Below are positions 60,548-64,000 of a stretch of 64,000 nt of DNA, piece by piece. Every line of letters starts with the position of its first letter. Within the stretch, counting starts at the first letter, position 1. The stretch spans positions 124,001 to 188,000 of the forward strand of contig LNFC01000019.1 in the NCBI GenBank assembly GCA_001464545.1. The letters run 5' to 3'. The notes below the pieces were generated by a model, which did no database searches, had not been told where the DNA came from, and saw only the letters and a program-made list of their open reading frames with translations. This DNA comes from Acidobacteria bacterium Ga0077551. GTDB lineage: Bacteria > Pseudomonadota > Alphaproteobacteria > Caulobacterales > Hyphomonadaceae. A program made the translations under genes and the position numbers.

Positions 60548-61567
60548 TTATCGGATCCAGCGGTTGGCGCGTTCCAGCAGGCCGATGGTGCTGGCATGGA
60601 GTTGGTCGCCGGTGGCTTTCGGCGCCTTGCCGGCGCAGGCGCGGGCATAGGTGCCTTCGAGGATGATGCCGAGCTTGTAGCAGGCCAGCACGCCGTACCA
60701 ATGTATCTGGGAGAGGTCGCGCGTCGTCTGCTTAGCGTAATGGGCGACGAGTTTGTCCGCAGACGGAAAGCCTTCCCAGGGCGTCACGGTCACGGCGCTG
60801 CCTTCGCCTTCCGGCCAGGTGGCGAGCAGCCAGCCGAGATCCAGCAGCGGATCGCCGATGGTGGTCAGTTCCCAGTCCACGATGGCGGCGAGGCGCGGGG
60901 CATCGAAGCGGTACATCACGTTGGCGAGGTGATAATCGCCGTGGATGATGCCAGGCGTGAATGTCCGTGGACGGTGTTCTTCCAGCCAGCGGCTGACGCC
61001 GTCAATGTCCGGCAGGTCCTTCAGGCCATCCCATTCGGGGAACTCGGCATAGCTCTCCAGCTGCGCCTTCCACCGGCCGACCTGGCGTTCCAGATAGTTG
61101 TCCGGCTTGCCGAGACCGGTGAGACCAAGGGCGACATAGTCCAGCGCGCCAAGGGCGGCGATGCCGTCGACAAGCGAAAGACCCATCTGATGGCGCAGCT
61201 GCGGCGAGGAGGCAAAGGGTTCGGGCAGGCCGGTGCTCGGGTTGTAACCGTCGATGGGCTGCATCAGGTAGAAGGCGGCGCCGAGGACAGTCTCGTCCGG
61301 GCAGGCGGCGATCAGCTCCGGATGCGGAACATTCGTGCCCTTGAGGGCGGCCAGCATGCGCGCCTCGCGGCGCATCGTCTCGTTGGAATTGGCCCGTAGC
61401 ACGGGCGGCGGGCGGCGCAGGACATATGACCGGCCGGCGCGGGAGAATTTCAGCAGGATGTTCTGCGTGCCGCCGGCGAGGCGCTGGACATCGTCCAGCG
61501 GCCCGGACCCGAGGCCCTGAGCATCCATCCAGTTCGCGAGCGCGGCAAGATCAACGAGCGTTTCCAT
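60548..61567 (-). CDS. aminoglycoside phosphotransferase-like kinase (ACAD10-type)
   Basis: 339 residues with the APH/choline kinase-like fold: VLRRPPPVLRANSNETMRRE near the nucleotide site, catalytic loop IIHGDYHLANVMY and metal loop IVDWELTTIGDPLLDLGW. The pattern resembles the kinase of ACAD10-like systems, which phosphorylate hydroxyacyl-CoA for degradation, rather than drug-resistance enzymes. It sits among a glutamyltransferase, a DNA glycosylase and an ADH gene, all on the minus strand. Confidence 0.85.
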   Translation of the reverse strand: METLVDLAALANWMDAQGLGSGPLDDVQRLAGGTQNILLKFSRAGRSYVLRRPPPVLRANSNETMRREARMLAALKGTNVPHPELIAACPDETVLGAAFYLMQPIDGYNPSTGLPEPFASSPQLRHQMGLSLVDGIAALGALDYVALGLTGLGKPDNYLERQVGRWKAQLESYAEFPEWDGLKDLPDIDGVSRWLEEHRPRTFTPGIIHGDYHLANVMYRFDAPRLAAIVDWELTTIGDPLLDLGWLLATWPEGEGSAVTVTPWEGFPSADKLVAHYAKQTTRDLSQIHWYGVLACYKLGIILEGTYARACAGKAPKATGDQLHASTIGLLERANRWIR

Positions 61568-61594
61568 GGCGTCAGAGTGGCCAATGCCGGGCCT

Positions 61595-62248
61595 TTAGCC
61601 AAGGGCTTCCTTCGCGGCAGCGAAGACGTCTTCGAACATCGCCGCGGTCAGGCGGCCGGTATTCGTGTTGTACCGCGAGCAATGGTAGGAGGAGAGCAGT
61701 ACCACCGGCCGTCCGTTCACGGACACATCATATCGGGTGCCATGCCCGAAAGGATGTGGACCGAGCTTCACGCCCAGCGCGCGCAGCGTGGAATCATGGC
61801 TGATCTTGCCGAGGCAGACGATGACCTTCAGCTTCGGCAGCGCGGCAAGGCGCGCCTGCAGGAAGGGCCGGCAGGTGTTGATCTCCTCACCCACCGGCTT
61901 GTTCTCCGGCGGCACGCAGCGCACGGCGTTGGTGATCATCGCGCGGCTCAGCCTCAAGCCGTCGCCGGGATCGGCGGCGTAGGTGCCCTTGGAGAAGCCG
62001 AACTTGTCGAGCGTGGCATAGAGCAGGTCGCCCGCCCAATCGCCCGTGAACGGTCGGCCGGTGCGGTTGGCTCCCGTCACGCCAGGCGCCAGGCCGACGA
62101 TGACAAGCTCGGCCGTCTCACTGCCGAAGCTCGGCACCGCGCCGTTGAACCAGGTGGGTTCCTTGGCGCGCACCGCTTCACGATACGCCACGAGGCGCGG
62201 GCAGAGAGGGCAGTCGCGGGGCGCCTCCGCGGGAAGGTCAATACCCAT
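61595..62248 (-). CDS. family 5 uracil-DNA glycosylase
   Basis: 217 residues from the ATG at 62248. The active-site motif is GLAPGVTGANRTGRPFTGD, typical of type 5 (UdgB) enzymes, which excise uracil and other damaged bases. [4Fe-4S] ligands include CPLCPRL near the N terminus plus C in TNAVRCVPPENKP and TCRPF. The HSS-like C-terminal motif reads SSYHCSRYNTNTGR. The ATG overlaps the end of the gamma-glutamyltransferase gene by 11 bp. Confidence 0.9.
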   Translation of the reverse strand: MGIDLPAEAPRDCPLCPRLVAYREAVRAKEPTWFNGAVPSFGSETAELVIVGLAPGVTGANRTGRPFTGDWAGDLLYATLDKFGFSKGTYAADPGDGLRLSRAMITNAVRCVPPENKPVGEEINTCRPFLQARLAALPKLKVIVCLGKISHDSTLRALGVKLGPHPFGHGTRYDVSVNGRPVVLLSSYHCSRYNTNTGRLTAAMFEDVFAAAKEALG

Positions 62249-63992
62249 CCGCGCTGCCGTCTTTACGCATTTCGGTGGCGGCGATCCATGTGCCGTTGTC
62301 GAAGTCGCGCATGATGGCCTGGTAGCCGCCATAGTTGGCTTCGCAGCACTCGACCGTGTAGCCGCGTGCTTCAAGTTCTGCGGCGGCGTCGGCGAGGCCG
62401 CGTTCGAGCATCACCTTGCCGGTGCCCACATTGCAGTCGTCGCCAAGCTTGTTCGTCGGCTCGCAGCCGCCATCATGCTCCCAGCGCGCAGCGTCCCCGG
62501 CTTCCTGCAGGCCCATCCCGAAATCAACGAGGTTGGTGATGATCTGCACATGGCCCTGCGGTTGCAGCGCACCGCCCATCAGGCCGAAGGCGAGCCAGGG
62601 CTCATACGGGCAGGCAAGCTCCGGCGCGGTCGCGCGGACCTGGCAGCTCGGATAGTCCTTCTTCAGGGCGAAGGCCGGAATGATCGTCTGGAACGGGCGC
62701 TTGCCGGGGGCGTAGACGTTCGGATGGTCCGGATCGAGGCTGAAGAGTTCGCCCCGGTCCTGGAACATGAAGCCGAGCCCGTCCGGCACCAGGCCCGAGC
62801 CCATGCCGCGATAGTTCGACTGGATCAGCGAGACCATCATGCCGTCCTTGTCGGCAACGGTCAGGTAAGTCGTGTCACCATCGCGCAAGGCGGCGTCGGT
62901 AACCTCTGTACCCGGAGCAACGGACGGCGCGGCTTTCTTGACGTCGATCGCTTCGGCGCGTCCTGCATTGTAGCCGGGAGCCACGAAGATGGAGGGATCT
63001 ATGCCCGAGAATTCAGGGTCCGCGTAGCCCAGCGCCCGGTCCGCAAAGGCGAGGCGCTTGGCTTCGACCATGGCAGTCAGCGCATCCGCAGAGCCGAAGC
63101 CCATGGATTTGAGGTCGAACCTCTCGAGCATCTGGAGCATCTGCAAGGCCGCAACACCTTGCGTGTTCGGTCCGAGTTCGCAGACGGCCACTTCCTGGCG
63201 GTATTCGACGCAGATCGGCTCCACCCATTCACCCTTGTGGGCGCTGAAGTCATCATAGTCGAGCTTGCCGCCGATGCGGCCGAGATAGGCGGCCATGTTC
63301 CTGGCCATGATGCCCTTGTAGAACTCGTTGCGTCCCTTCTTGCCGAGACTCTCCAGCGTGTTGGCGAGGTCCGGATTGCGGAACAGCGAACCGGCCACCG
63401 GTGCGGGGCTGAAGTAGAGCTTCTTCGCGTTCTCGAATTCTTCCAGTTCGCCGCGTGCGAAGGCCGGCTCAAAGCGCAGGGGGCCGCGCGACCAGTACCA
63501 GGCGATCATTTCCGGGATCGGCGCGCCTTCGCGGGCGTAGCGGATGGTCGGCGCCAGATTGTCCGCCATCGGACGTTTGCCGAACTTCTCGTGCAGCGCA
63601 AACCAGCCATCCACCGTGCCGGGCACGGTGACGGTGATCGTGCCGAAGGAGGGCAGCTTCTTGCCCTCGGCAAACTTGTCCGCCTTTTCCTGGGCATCCG
63701 CGAGGGTTGCGTCCATCGGCGCGCGGCCAGAGCCGTTATAGCCGTAGAGCGTCTGCGTCTTGGGATCCCAGACAATGGCGTAGAGATCGCCGCCGATGCC
63801 GTTGCCGGTGGGCTCGACGAGGCCCAGCATGGCGTTGGCGGCAATCGCGGCGTCTACCGCCGAGCCGCCGGCCTTCAGCACATCCAGCGCGGTCTGAGTT
63901 GCCAGCGGGTGGGCGGTGGCAGCCGCGCCATTGGGCGCGACGACCGCCGAGCGCGCGGCGATCGGGTGGCCGCTTTCTGGCCGCTGGCCCAT
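62238..63992 (-). CDS. gamma-glutamyltransferase family protein
   Basis: 584 residues from the last possible ATG in the window; the true start could lie beyond the window edge because the frame is open there. The GGT fold shows SAVDAAIAANAMLGLVEPTG, GSGRAPMDATL and the autocleavage/nucleophile Thr in GDTTYLTVADKDGMMVS, splitting the chain into large and small subunits. It acts on gamma-glutamyl compounds such as glutathione. No signal peptide is seen within this part, which may mean it is missing, or that the protein is cytoplasmic. Confidence 0.85.
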   Translation of the reverse strand: MGQRPESGHPIAARSAVVAPNGAAATAHPLATQTALDVLKAGGSAVDAAIAANAMLGLVEPTGNGIGGDLYAIVWDPKTQTLYGYNGSGRAPMDATLADAQEKADKFAEGKKLPSFGTITVTVPGTVDGWFALHEKFGKRPMADNLAPTIRYAREGAPIPEMIAWYWSRGPLRFEPAFARGELEEFENAKKLYFSPAPVAGSLFRNPDLANTLESLGKKGRNEFYKGIMARNMAAYLGRIGGKLDYDDFSAHKGEWVEPICVEYRQEVAVCELGPNTQGVAALQMLQMLERFDLKSMGFGSADALTAMVEAKRLAFADRALGYADPEFSGIDPSIFVAPGYNAGRAEAIDVKKAAPSVAPGTEVTDAALRDGDTTYLTVADKDGMMVSLIQSNYRGMGSGLVPDGLGFMFQDRGELFSLDPDHPNVYAPGKRPFQTIIPAFALKKDYPSCQVRATAPELACPYEPWLAFGLMGGALQPQGHVQIITNLVDFGMGLQEAGDAARWEHDGGCEPTNKLGDDCNVGTGKVMLERGLADAAAELEARGYTVECCEANYGGYQAIMRDFDNGTWIAATEMRKDGSADGY

Positions 63993-64000
63993 TTTCGGGT

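Noticed and set aside
1-64000. Search for CRISPR arrays, insertion sequences, phage genes, rRNA and tRNA
   Set aside because: No regularly spaced repeats, no transposase or integrase motifs, no terminal inverted repeats, and no cloverleaf or rRNA-like segments were recognised by reading; the only tandem repeat is the 21-bp coding repeat.

Overview
The window looks like a chromosomal segment of a high-GC alphaproteobacterium of the Caulobacterales/Hyphomonadales type, most likely a Hyphomonadaceae relative. The pointers are a PodJ-like polarity protein with a full TTAA-N7-TTAA CtrA box, GANTC (CcrM/GcrA) sites and a TTAACCAT half-site upstream; an RNase E with an acidic insertion in its S1 domain and a C-terminal GWW tail; and a small lipoprotein resembling the CC0125/CC1285 group. 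Almost everything is coding. I see no rRNA, tRNA, insertion sequence, prophage or CRISPR array. The species call is inference.

Layout. 1-4.4 kb: end of an aminotransferase, a zur-thioesterase pair, a MarR regulator, an NlpC/P60 peptidase overlapping a GNAT acetyltransferase, and a membrane-anchored cytochrome c with a repetitive tail. 4.5-13 kb: pheA, an ECF42-like sigma factor with its DGPF/YCII partner, a LysR/DoxX-like divergent pair, a YHS protein with a structured 3' region, a histone H1-like mini-protein, nudC and a beta-propeller lipoprotein. 13-16.7 kb: podJ. 16.8-25.2 kb: a MerR regulator and a fatty acid/branched-chain beta-oxidation cluster (two acyl-CoA dehydrogenases, thioesterase, thiolase, an unknown membrane protein, FadB-type multifunctional enzyme). 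Two ACGT-NN-ACGT operators suggest a LiuR-like regulon. 25.4-30.3 kb: a low-GC lipoprotein, rne and an AmiC-type amidase. 30.3-35 kb: a TPR lipoprotein, ispE translationally coupled to a WecA/MraY-like transferase, and a polyprenyl diphosphate synthase, so isoprenoid and polyprenyl-phosphate functions sit together. 35.2-43.7 kb: a lipoprotein, DUF2007, a TrmN6-like methyltransferase, a 36-residue membrane peptide, glyQ and glyS split by a double-CDGSH protein and a charged repeat protein, then ppdK. 44-45.2 kb: a SleB-like cell-wall hydrolase. 45.3-50.3 kb (minus strand): nadA, an unknown secreted protein, nadB, nadC and an SDR, behind a palindromic operator that overlaps the -10 element. 50.5-64 kb: an orphan multi-pass membrane protein with a CtrA/GANTC promoter, an M20 peptidase lipoprotein, a dicarboxylate symporter, a soluble lytic transglycosylase, dapA-smpB, and a minus-strand run of a gamma-glutamyltransferase, a family-5 uracil-DNA glycosylase, an APH-like kinase and a zinc alcohol dehydrogenase.

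Most genes are housekeeping. The least explained parts are the orphan 772-residue membrane protein, the secreted protein inside the NAD operon, the two small genes between glyQ and glyS, and several perfect or near-perfect operators whose regulators can be guessed but were not verified.
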